Part shown: one piece after another, positions 1 through 10,586 of the stretch
How the letters are laid out: every line of letters starts with the position of its first letter
Numbering within the stretch: the stretch's first letter is position 1
Assembly (NCBI RefSeq): GCF_023159225.1
Contig: NC_063176.1
Coordinates: forward strand, 30,607,786 to 30,671,785
Direction of reading: 5' to 3'
Length of the DNA stretch: 64,000 nt
Origin: Perognathus longimembris pacificus
Taxonomy: Eukaryota > Chordata > Mammalia > Rodentia > Heteromyidae
Made by a program: the position numbers and the translations under genes
Notes under the pieces: model-generated
Seen by the model: the letters and a program-made list of their open reading frames with translations, nothing else
Database searches by the model: none
Told to the model about the DNA's origin: nothing

Positions 1-2607
1 TCATAAATTCCCAAAAGGAATGTCTGTATGCTGATTTGAGAGACATCTAGGTTCTTTAAGGTATTATAACTGGGAACTTGGTAAATAATTAACATAAAGG
101 AATATCCAGGTGGTGATAGAGAACAGCTGTAGCCTGTTAATGTAATCATATTGTGGACTTGGTAAACTACTCGTAACTTACCCAAAGGAAAGCGTGCTTC
201 CTGATTAAATCGACATCTAGTTTCTTTAAGGGATTGTAACCAGGAACTTCATAAACAATTGTATATAAGAGAATATCTGAGAGGTGATTGAAAACAGATG
301 TAGGTTGTTAATGTAAATATCTGGGAATTGGTAAACTCTTATCTTGTCAAAAGGAATGTTTGCGTGCTCTTTTCAGAGACATCTATCTCTTTAATGGATT
401 ATAACTGGGAACTTGGTAGACAATTCTATATAAGGGAATATCGGAGTGGTAATTGAGAATAGTTGTAGCCTGTTAATGTAATTATAACGGGGAATTGGTA
501 AATTTCTCCAAAATTATCAAAAGGAATGTCTGTGTGCTGATTTAAGACAGATCAAGCTTCTTTAAAGGACTATAATTGGCAACTTGGTAAACAATTCTGT
601 ATAAGTGAGTATGAGGGTGGTGATTGAGAACAGCTGTAGCTTGTTAAGGTAATTATAGCAGGGAATTAGTAAAACACTCGTAAATTGTCAAAAAGGAATG
701 TTTGTGTGCTGTCTTAAGACAGATCCAGCTTCCTTAAAGGATTGTAATGGGAAGTTGGTAAACAATTCTATATAAGGGAGTGTGCGGGTTGTGCTTGAGA
801 ACCGCTTTTGCATGTTAAGGTAATTATAGCAGGGAATTGGTAAAAATACTTGTAAATGTCAAAATGAATAATTTAAGACAGATATAGCTTCTTTAAGGGA
901 CTGTAACCTGGAACTTTGTAAATAGTTGTACATAAGTGAATATCCGGGTGGTGATTGAGAACAGCTGTAGCCATTAATGTAACTATGTCGGGAAATTGGT
1001 AAACTATTTGTGAATTGTCAAAAGGAATCTCCATGTGCTGATTTAAGAGATATATAGTTCTTTAAGTGATTATAACCGGGAATTTGGTAAGCAATTCTAT
1101 ATAGGGAAATATGCGGGTGGTGATTGGTAACAGCTGTAGTTTGTTAATATAACTATATTGGGGAATCCCTAAACTACTTGTAAATCCCCAAAGTGAATAT
1201 CTAAATCCTGATTTTAGAGACATCTGGCTTCTTTAAGGGATTATAACTAGGAATTTTGTAAACAATTGATATAAGGGAATATCTGGATGGTGATAGAGAA
1301 CAGCTGTAGCCTGTTAACATAATTATATTGGGCATTGGAAAAATACTTGTAAATTTCCCAAATGATAGTTTGCATCCTGATTAATGCCACATCTAGCTTC
1401 TTTAGGGGATTATAACAGGGAACTTAGTAAATAGTTCTATATAAGGAATATCTGGGTTGTGATTGGTAATAGCTGTAGCTTGTTAATGTAACTTTATCGG
1501 GGAATAGATATTCTACTCGAAAATTGTCAAAAGAAATGTCTGCGTGCTAATTAAAGACAGATATAGCTTCTTTAAGGAATTATTACCAGGAAATTAGTTA
1601 ATAGTTATACATAAGGGAATATCCCGGTGGTGATTGAGAGCAGCTGTAGCCTGTTAATGTAATTACATCAGGGAATTGGTAAGCCAAAGAAAAATGTCAA
1701 AAGTAATGTCTGTGTTCTGATTTCAGACAGATATAACCTCCTTAACGGATTATGACAGAGAACATGGTAAACAATTCAATATAAATGAATATGCGAGTGG
1801 TGATTGAGAACAGCACGAGCTGGTTAATGTAATTATTTCAGGGAATTGGTAAGCTACTTGTAAATTACAGAAAGGACAGTGTGCATCCTGATTAAAGCAA
1901 CATATAGCTTCTTTAGGGGATTATAACTGGGAACTTTGTAAACAATTCTATATAAGTGAATATGTGGGGGTGGTGATTGAGAACAGTCTTAGGTGGTCAC
2001 TGTAACCATATCAGGGAATTGGAAAAATTACCAAAAAGAAAGTTTGCATCTTGATTAAAGACACATCTAGCTCCTTTAAGGGATTATAACCAGGAACTTG
2101 GTAAACAATTCAATATAAGGGAATACCCAGATGTTGACTGAGAACAGCTGTGGCTTGTTAATGTAACTCTATTGGGAAATTGGTAAACTACTCATGAATT
2201 GTCAATAAGGAATCTCTGTTTGCTGATTTGAAAGACATCTACATTATTTAACGGATTATAACAGGGAATTTGGTTAAAAATTCTATATAAGAGCATATAC
2301 AGGTGGTGACTGAGAACAGCTGTAACCTGTTAATGTTATTATATCGGGGAATTGGTAAATTACTGCAAAACTGTCAAAATTAATGTATGCATGCTGATTT
2401 AAGACAGATCTAGATTCTTTAAGGTGTTACAACTGGGAACTTGGTAAGCAATTATACATAAGGAAGTATGCAGGTGGTGATTGAGATCAGGTCCAGATTG
2501 TTAATGTAATTATATCAGGTGAATTGTCAAGAGAATGTTTGGGTCCTGATTAAAGAGACATCTAGCTTCTTTAAGGGATTATACAGTGGAACTTGGTAAA
2601 CACTTCT
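1..2607 (+). repeat. Satellite array A, left part (170-bp dimeric unit)
   Basis: This is tandem repeat DNA with a period near 170 bp, and it continues past the left edge of the window. The landmark ttctttaagggattataac recurs at about that spacing (measured 3,481 to 3,651 in the same array). Each unit has two related halves of about 85 bp. One half carries ggtaaacaattctatataag followed by tgattgagaacagctgtagc. The other carries ggtaaactactcgtaaattg followed by gctgatttaagacagatcta. Both halves start gggaa.ttggtaaa, so the unit is a diverged dimer of one ancestral monomer. Copies differ by many substitutions and small indels, so the array is old or poorly homogenised. No open reading frame of interest is present. 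I know no named family for it. Confidence 0.9.
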
Positions 2608-3143
2608 TGTTGGGGTCCATCTTTCTCCCCTGGATGGAAGGGGCTTGAGGCACCTCCCCCAGCTGGGGAATGCGGCCCTTCCATCCTCTCTACATTGGAA
2701 TCCAGAGAAACCGGTTGGGCAAATAGACCCCCGACTTAGCTGGCAGCCAGCCTGGCGCCTACCAGCCCCGCCCTGGTTCGGCACGCTCAGAGTGACGTAG
2801 CCCCTTGGAGGTCAAGTGACCAGCCCCTTGGGACTCAGGTAACAGCCTCTTAGCCTATCGGAATCCTGGCCAACCCCCTCCCTTCGGAATCATCTCCCCT
2901 TGACCTTCCCTCAATAAAGTTAGTTCGCTCTCAGAAGCCTACTCCGTGGTCTATGTACGCTAGCTCCCAGGGAAGGATAGCGGTCACATTACCATGTAGG
3001 TCGTGTGCACGCCAGGCCGGAGTGACCCCTACGTCCCACCTTAACATACCTGCAGGCCGAGGGTTAGGGGAGAGGATGATACGGATGGTAATAAGAGAGA
3101 AAGAAATAAGCATCTGAGCTGGGTCAGAGAAAACACCCCAACA
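2608..3143 (+). mobile_element. Solo LTR of an endogenous retrovirus
   Basis: A 536-bp element interrupts satellite array A. It begins TGTTGGGG and ends CCCCAACA, the inverted termini expected of a retroviral LTR. The 6-bp sequence acttct lies directly on both sides (2,602-2,607 and 3,144-3,149), so this is a clean insertion with a target-site duplication. A polyadenylation signal AATAAA at 2,913-2,918 fixes the sense strand as +. A 6-bp duplication is usual for class II (ERVK/betaretrovirus-like) elements. No internal viral sequence remains, so the internal region was probably lost by LTR-LTR recombination. Confidence 0.85.
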
Positions 3144-6100
3144 ACTTCTATATAAGAAAATATCTGGGTGGTGATTGGTAACAGCTGTAGCTTGTAAATG
3201 TAACTATATCCAGGAAGCGTAATTACATTGGGGAATTGGAAAATTACTCCAAAATTGTCAAAAGGAATATTTGTGTGATGATTTAAGAGAGATCTCTTTT
3301 GCTTAAGGGATTATAACGGGAAACTGGGTAAACAAATCTATATAAGAGAATATCTGGGTGGTAATTGAGAACAGCTGTAATTTGTTAAGGTAATTATACC
3401 AGGGAATTAGTAAAAAAAAAAAATCGTAAATTGTCAAAAGTAATGTCTGAGTGCTGATTTAAGGAAGATCTAGCTTCTTTAAGGGATTATAACCGGGAAT
3501 TTGGTAAACAATTCTATACAAAGGAATATACGTATGGTGATTGAGAAAAGTGGTAGAGGTTAAGGTAATTATATCGGGGAACTGATAAAATACTCATAAA
3601 TTGTTAAATGGAATGTCTGCATGCTGATTTAAGAGATATCTAGCATCTTTAAGGGATTATAACCAGGAACTTGGTAAAAAATTCTATATGAAAGAATATG
3701 TGGGTGGTGATTGAGAACAGCAGGAGCTGGTTAATGTAATTATTTCGTGGAATTGGTAAACTACTTGTAAATTACAGAAAGGACAGTGTGCGTCATGATT
3801 AAAGCGACATCTGGCTTCTTTTGTGGGTGGTGATTGAGAACAGTCTCAGGTGGTAAATGTAATCATATCGAAGAATTGGAAAAATACTAATAAATTGCCA
3901 GAAAGAAAGTCTGCATCTTGATTAAAGACACATCTATATCCTTTAAGGTATTATAACCAGGAACTTGATAAGCAATTCTATATAAGGAGACACCAGGGTG
4001 TTGATTGAGAACAGCTGTGCTTGTTAATGTACCTACGAGACATTGGTAAACTACTCCAAAATTGTCAAAGGGAATGTCTGCATGATGATTTGAGACAGAA
4101 CTAGAGAAATTTAGCTTCTTTCAGGGATTATAACTGGGAACTTGGTAAACAATTCTATACAAGGGAATATCGGGTGGTGATTGAGAACAACTGTAGTTTA
4201 TTTATGTAATTATATTGTGGAATTGGTAAACTACTCAAAAATTGTCAAAAGTAATCTCTGCGTGCTGACTTAAGAAAGATCTAGCTTTTTAAGGGATTAT
4301 AACCAGGAATTTGGTAAACAATTCTCTGTATTGGAATATCCAGGAGGTGTTTGAGAACAGCTATACCCCATTAATGTACTTATATCGGGGAATTAGGAAA
4401 CTATTAGAAAATTGTCAAAAGGAAAGTGTGCGTGCTGATTTAAGATAGATACAGCTTCTTAAAAGGATTATAACCATAATCTTAATAAACAATTCTATAT
4501 AAGGGAATATGTGGGTGGTGATTGAGAACAGCTGTAGCTTTCAATGTAATTATATCGGAGAACTGGTGAAATACACATACATTGTCAAAAGGAAGTTGGA
4601 TAGCTGATATAAGACAGATTTAGTTTGTTTAAGGGAGAATAACAGGACTCTTTGTAAACAATTTTCTAGTTGTATAAGTGAATATACGGGTGGTGATTGA
4701 GAACAGCTGAAGCATGTTAATGTTAATTATAAGACGAAATTGGTAAACTACTCATAAAGTGTCAAAAGGAATGTTTGCATGCTGATTAAAGACAGATATA
4801 GCTTCTTTAAGGGATTATAACCAGGATCGTGGTACACAATTCTATATACTGGAATATCCAGGTGGTGACTAAGAACAGTTGTAGCCTGTTAATGTAATTA
4901 TACCGGGGAACTGGTAAACTACTTGAAAATTTTCAAAAGGAATGTCTGCATACTGATTTAAGACAGATCTAGCTTGAATATGCAGTGGTGGTTAAGAAGA
5001 GCTGCAGCTCTTTAATGTAATTATATTGGTGAATTGGTAAACTACACGTAAATAATGAAAAGGAATGTCTGCATGCTGATTCAAGACAGATCTGGCTTCT
5101 TTAAAGGATTATTAAGGGAGACTTGGTAAACAGTACTATATAAGGGAATATGCGGGTGGTGATTGAGAATAGCTTCAGCTCTTTAATGTAATTATGTTTG
5201 GGAATTGGCAAACTATACGTAAATTGTCAAAGGGAATGTCTGCATGCTGATTTATGACAGATCTAGCTCGTTTAAGGGATTATTCGTGGTAAGTTGCTAA
5301 ACAATTCTATATAATGGAAAATCCGGGTCATGATTGAGAACAGCTGTAGCTTGTTAACGTAATTATAACGGGGAATTGGTAAACTACTCAAAAATTGTCA
5401 AAAGGAATGTCTGCATGCTGATTTAATACCAATTTAGGAATTTGGTAAGCAATTCTATATAGGGGAATATCTGGGTGGGGATTGAGAACAGCTGTAGCTT
5501 GTTAATGCAATTATATCTGGGTACTGGTTAAGTACTTGTAAATTACCAAAAGGAAAGTCTGCGTGTTGATTTAAGAGACATCTAGCGTCTTTAAGGGATT
5601 GTACCCAGGAACTAGGTAAACAGTTCTATATAAGGGAATATCCAGGTGGTGATTGAGAACACCAGTAGCTTGTTAATGTAATTACATCAGGAATTGATAA
5701 ACTACTCAAAATTGTCAAAATGAATGTCTGCGTGCTGATTTAAGACAGATCTAGCTTCTTTAAGGGATAACAACTGGATACTTGGTAAACAACTCTATAG
5801 TTGTATAAGTGAATATCCTGATGGTGATTGAGAACAACAGTAGCTGGTTAATGTAATTACATCAGGGAATTTGTAACCTTCTCAAAAATTGTAAAAGGAA
5901 TGCCTGCGATCTGCTTCAAGACAGATCTAGTTTACTTAAAGGATTATTAGCAGGAATGTGGTAAACAATGACATATAAGGCAATATCCGGCTGGTGATTG
6001 AGAACAGCTGTAGCCTTTTAATGTACTTATGTCGGGGAATTGTTAAACTCTTCGAAAATTGTGAAAAGGGATGTCTGCCTGCTGATTGGTTGTAGAGTAA

Positions 6101-6741
6101 TTTAACTTCTTTAAGGGATTACAACTGGGAACTTGGTAAAGAATTCTACATAAGAGAATATCCGTGTGGCGATTGAGAACAGCTGTAATTTGTTTATGTA
6201 ATAATATCAGGGAATTGTTAAACTACTCAAAAATCAGGGAATTGTTAAACTAGTCAAAAATTGTCAAAAGTAATGTCTGAGTGCTGATTTATGACAGATC
6301 TTGCTTCTTTAAGGGATTATAACCGGGAATTTGGTGAACAATTCTATCTACTGGAATATCTGGGAGGTGATTGAAAACATCTGTACCTTGTTAATGTACT
6401 TATATCGGGGAATGGTAAACTATTAGAAAATTGTCAAAAGGAATGTCTGTGTGCCTATTTAAGACAGATATAGCTTCTTAAAGGGATTATGCCCAGTAAC
6501 TGAGAACGGCTATAACTTTTCAATTTAACTATATTGGAAAACTTGTAAAATACACGTACTTTGTCAAAAGGAATGTCTGCCAGCTGATATAAGACAGATC
6601 TAGCTTGTTTAAGGGATAATATTTGGACACTTGCTAAACAATTCTCTAGTTATATAAGTGAATATACAGGTGGTGATTGAGAACAGCCATAGCATGTTAA
6701 TGTAATTCTAACGTGAAATTGGTAATCTACCTGGAAATTTG
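3144..6741 (+). repeat. Satellite array A, right part (170-bp dimeric unit)
   Basis: This is the continuation of array A after the solo LTR, in the same orientation and with the same 170-bp dimeric unit. Local irregularities are visible: a poly(A) run inside a unit near 3,410, a truncated unit around 3,800, and a roughly 28-bp direct duplication (atcagggaattgttaaac...) at 6,206-6,260. A few units near 4,660, 5,800 and 6,650 carry an extra agttgtat-like segment that becomes the rule in array B. The array stops inside a unit at about 6,741, where retrovirus-like sequence begins. Confidence 0.9.
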
Positions 6742-7306
6742 TGGGACGATGATTTCTCTGACCAATGCATGACTTAGCCGCAGCAAGATATTGTGATGTC
6801 CTATTAACAAACTAATATGCCAATGGAGAAACATCTTCATTAAAGAATCTCCTGTGTCTGTTGACCAAAAGTAGCCAGTTTGTCATGAGACTTTCCTCCC
6901 CTGAATAGAAAGTCCCTGGGGAGAATTGTTTGCCCAGCTGCTCCAGGGAATACTTTTTACTGTAAATAGGGAAGTCAGTTGTCTAAGATAATTAGTTTTG
7001 TAGAAATAGTAGCTAGGTGATAGAGTTTTGCCTTGAATGGTTTGATCCTTTCTTATAGTGTTATCCCCTTTGGTGTAGAGATATCCGCAGCTTTTGTATT
7101 GATATGGATATTTTTCTGTATTAATTTTACTCTTGAAGTTGTGAATTGATTTCTAACTCTATATTAACCCTGGCCCTCCTACAATAAAGTGTGCATTGGT
7201 TCACTCACCTCTGCATCCCCATGTCATGATTTTTGTCATTACAGTTACCCAGGTTCAAGCCCCCTCCAGAGGATATTACAGTTATCCCCGATGCAGGGCT
7301 GCAATA
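6742..7306 (+). mobile_element. Probable 5' LTR of a decayed provirus
   Basis: Satellite sequence ends abruptly at a TG. About 440 bp later comes a polyadenylation signal (ctacaataaagtgtgcattgg, near 7,180), followed by a pyrimidine-rich U5-like stretch. A primer-binding-site-like sequence follows at 7,309. This order (U3, AATAAA in R, U5, PBS) is that of a retroviral 5' LTR of about 560 bp. Its right edge is uncertain because the bases just before the primer site are not a clean CA end. I found no matching 3' LTR, so the extent of the provirus to the right is unknown. Confidence 0.55.
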
Positions 7307-7308
7307 AA

Positions 7309-7328
7309 TGGCACCTGAAAACAGGGAC
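7309..7328 (+). other. Retroviral primer-binding site, tRNA-Lys type
   Basis: The sequence tggcacctgaaaacagggac resembles the 18-nt tRNA-Lys3 primer site used by several betaretroviruses and lentiviruses. It has a two-base insertion and a few substitutions. It sits directly after the putative LTR and about 120 bp before a gag-like reading frame, which is the expected order. The changes indicate decay. Confidence 0.6.
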
Positions 7329-7394
7329 CCAATATTTGATCCACAGTAGATCGTGGAACTGTGTTCTGAGCTCTCAATAAGATATAAGATATTA

Positions 7395-7890
7395 CGGGGT
7401 TATAGGAAAAGCTAAATCTACTCCTTTTTCTACTATTATTCATCATGTGCTAAAACATAACGGGGCTATGGACTCATGTTCACAAATAGATGAATGTTTT
7501 CAGGTGGTAGTGGAATGTAATCCTTGTTTCCCGGAGGAAGGTACTTTAGACTTAGAAGTCTGGGAACGAGTAAAGAATAATGTGGAAAAGGCTTATAGAT
7601 GTAGTGACAAAGTTCCACTTACATTTTGGCCTATTTGGGTCCTAAAGCGTGCAGCATTGAGTATGATGTCTCGCAATGCTATCATAACATCAACTGCTGA
7701 GCTAGAAGCTGACATGGAGAAAGCAATGAATGACTATAATCTGCCTGAGGAGGGAAAAACTCAAATTGGGCAGGAGCTAAAAGTTAAGGCTATACCTCAG
7801 CAATCTCTTGTCAGTTCTGTTAAAGAAAAATTAACATCAAATAAGCCTTCGGCCTCTACATATGCTCCTTCAGAGAATGACGCTATTTAG
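7395..7890 (+). pseudogene. Endogenous betaretrovirus-like gag remnant (matrix region)
   Basis: An open frame runs from about 7,395 to a TAG ending at 7,890. It encodes roughly 165 residues that resemble the N-terminal matrix part of betaretroviral Gag. The clearest signature is the FPEEG motif followed by a leucine and tryptophan pattern (L-x-x-W-x-x-V) and, further on, a PIW segment; these lie in the membrane-binding helical domain of that family. No ATG is in place at the frame's natural beginning, and the frame stops long before a full Gag (no capsid or nucleocapsid is seen). It is therefore a dead fossil fragment. It lies downstream of the LTR and primer site in the same orientation. The family assignment is inference from motif and context. 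Confidence 0.65.
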
Positions 7891-8790
7891 GCAGCTCAGC
7901 AGCACAGTCGGAGCACTACATACACTCTTGCAATCTGCCAGGGGCCCTCAGGAAGGTGAAAGTAAAAAGCAAAAGATTGCGTCTCGGGGCCTGCTTTTAC
8001 TTTTCTTATTCTGATTCCTATGGTTCTGTTTCTCTCTCTTGCTATTGAGCTTTTCCTGTCATTCAGCCCCCTCCAGTCAAAGGTGTAGGTCAGCCCCTTC
8101 ATTATCAAAATATTGACCTGATTCACTTAACTTAGGAAAACTGTAATACAGGGCCTACTTGTGGCTCCATTCCACTGAATGAGGCTTCCCTATCATCTTT
8201 TCCTTACAACCAGGCACTATCAGGGGAACCGGCATTCCATTTCTGACCATTCCCTCTGAATTGCAGAAGGAATAGTGATTTATTTTGACCTCTTGAGAGA
8301 ATTTTTACTGCAATTGAATTTTTAATTCACGCTGGTGCTACATGTTTCATGCATATGTTTCTTCTGTCTTTGTCCTTGTCTGAGTAGTTGTGTTTTGCGT
8401 AGACTGCTATATTGGGGAAAAATGCCTCTGGGGGGCAGCCTTAGCGGGATGATTTGGGAGATGAAAATCTCCACCGGAAGAATCCCCCTGAGAATTTTCA
8501 GTGCCCTATGGGCTTTCCATCACTCTGGCTGGCAGCTTATGGACGCTGGACATGTCATCCAATGCATAAAGCCTCTATTTCTATGTCCTGTTTTGTCTTG
8601 ACTAATTTTGTCTTTGAGGTTGATACCAGTTTTAAATATAAACCTTTGTTTCCCATGTTTCTGTTGTCCATTTACACGTCTATGGCGGAACATCAACATC
8701 TACAATGTGCTGTGTCACCTTCTGCAAGAAGGCAGTTGAAAAAGTGCAGGTTGCTAAGAGCCTGATTCAAACAGCTGGCTAATCTTAGCC
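7891..8790 (+). mobile_element. Unassigned remainder of the provirus (probable)
   Basis: This sequence follows the gag remnant and has the same base composition. Only short frames exist, the longest about 100 codons near 8,454-8,765, and none shows a motif I recognise. It may be degraded gag, pol or env, or a rearranged 3' part. No second LTR was recognised. The boundary to the next segment is arbitrary. Confidence 0.35.
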
Positions 8791-10111
8791 TGAGAGTAAT
8801 TCAAAACTGTAAATGCTCCTAGCTAAAATTGTGCTAAACCCTAGAGTCAAGTTCTGGGTGCCTAGTTATACTCCAGGGGACCCCAATTCAGTTATCTTCA
8901 GCTGAAAAGTATTTAGTATGCTAAAATGTCTTGCTAAATCTAGCAAGCCCTGGTTAATGAGACTAAAAAAATGCTAAAATCATTTATTAAAGGTTTTGTC
9001 TTAAGTTTTGGTCATTGCAAGAGTAAGATTGGCAAAAATACCTCTTGCCACTAAAAAAGTATGGTCGATAGTTTTTTTTGCAGGCTCTAAGTTCTTTTTA
9101 CATAAATATTTGTATATGTGAATGTATGTATGTGTGTGCGTGCACACGCATATGTGGGTGTGAATGTGTTCAAGATTGAAACTGTATGATGTAACAATGG
9201 GATAGTTTAACTTTATACTTCAAAAGATCAAGCTTGAGTAGTACCAAATGTTCTAAAGGATTATTACTTTATTTTAAAGAGGAACTATAGTTAAAAATCT
9301 CTTTAATTCATGGTTAAAAATAAATAAATAAGAACTTAGCATGGGCCAGTGAGCCTATTCTCAGGAGTGAGGGGTACACTGACAAAGGCGCAGCTTAGCC
9401 AGTCCACGTGGTGGGACATAGGGGGCGTCCATTCATGGTGGAAGAAGGCAGGCTGGCACCAAGGCAGTTCATCAAGCTCTAAGGAGTAGGATGGAGATAG
9501 GCCCATTCTATAGGACAGATCAATGGAGGCCTTTTTTTGTTGTTGTTACTTTTGTTTTCAGGTGAACATTGAAACCTGGTGGTAAAAATGAATTATTTGA
9601 CTAATATGTCTAAAACTGCCCCTCAGGATGGATTAAAATCGGAATATCTTAAAGGAGAGTTAAAAGTCTATTTACCTGAGACAATTTGATTTCTGTACAA
9701 TTTTGCAATTTGGATGTATTAAAAAGGCAAAGATGATAAGTCTAGAATCTCATGTTTATAATCCTGGAGCACACTGCTAAATGTACTCTTGTTACAATTG
9801 TTTTGGGTATCAGTTTAATGATTCATGTACTAAATTTTATAAGTGTAACTGTGATTAAATAGTAAGACCGTCTTAAGTTACGTATAATCAGGTAAATATT
9901 TTAAAGTACATAAACTAATGGGGATAGAAGTATACAACTCTCATTAACTCTCTGTATATTTTTTTTAAAATGGCTCTTTTAAAACAGGAAGCCAGGAGGC
10001 AATGTGTCCCGAGGGCTTCAGTTTTTCAGATGCAAATAAAGGCTGAGATGAAGGTGTGAAAGCCTCCACTTTAAAAGGCTTTAGAATGCCTTTCTAGATA
10101 AGAAATTTGGG
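8791..10111. other. Unassigned non-satellite insert, no gene seen
   Basis: An AT-rich stretch between the provirus remnant and the foldback element. It contains an alternating purine/pyrimidine run near 9,110-9,170 (tgtgtgcgtgcacacgcatatg). A GC-richer segment at about 9,340-9,540 is followed by featureless AT-rich DNA. No convincing reading frame, SINE or LINE was identified. It lies inside the satellite domain, so it is probably more transposon debris. Confidence 0.4.
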
Positions 10112-10580
10112 GACTTCTGGGAAGATGGTAGAGGAGCAGCAGAGACCTGGTTAAGCTCCCTCTGAGGTGGGGGAATGGCTACCTTCCAGAAGCTGCTCTG
10201 TTGGCTCGAGTGAGAATGACTTCTGTGGGGTACTCACCCTTTCTCTGTGATTTCAGCCCGTGTTCAGCCTGCGATCTGCATCTGTCTGCTGCTGTCTGGA
10301 GGATTTCTTTCTGGTAGCCGCTGTGTGCTTTAGGTGTGCGTAGTGCGGGGCTCTGTGCTGGCACCGGCAATGGCGTGTTGGCAGGACGTCGCCTGGAGCT
10401 CAAATCTGTGTTTTCAGGCCAGCAAAGTCAATTTTTCCTTCCTGGCCAGAATCCTTGTACTGTTATAACTTACTTGTGCTGTCTTTCTAAGAGCAAAAGT
10501 TTATCTGGAGTGGTAAAACTGGAATGTTGGAGGGTGCCTAGCTAGGGCTCTGCTGCTCCTCCACTGTCATCCCAGAAGTC
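10112..10580. mobile_element. Foldback element with about 50-bp inverted ends
   Basis: The left end (gacttctgggaagatggtag, then aggagcagcagag) recurs as its reverse complement at the right end (10,530-10,580). The arms are imperfect, about 50 bp long, and enclose about 365 bp of GC-richer sequence. This gives a hairpin-forming, non-autonomous-looking element. The terminal sequence also resembles L1-type 5' ends (acttctgg.aagatgg), so two facing L1 5' fragments are an alternative. No target duplication could be identified. The satellite resumes about 6 bp after the right arm. Confidence 0.55.
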
Positions 10581-10586
10581 TCAGCC

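Noticed and set aside
7896..8126. 76-codon minus-strand frame after the gag remnant
   Set aside because: No similarity recognised, opposite to the provirus orientation, and no context supports it.
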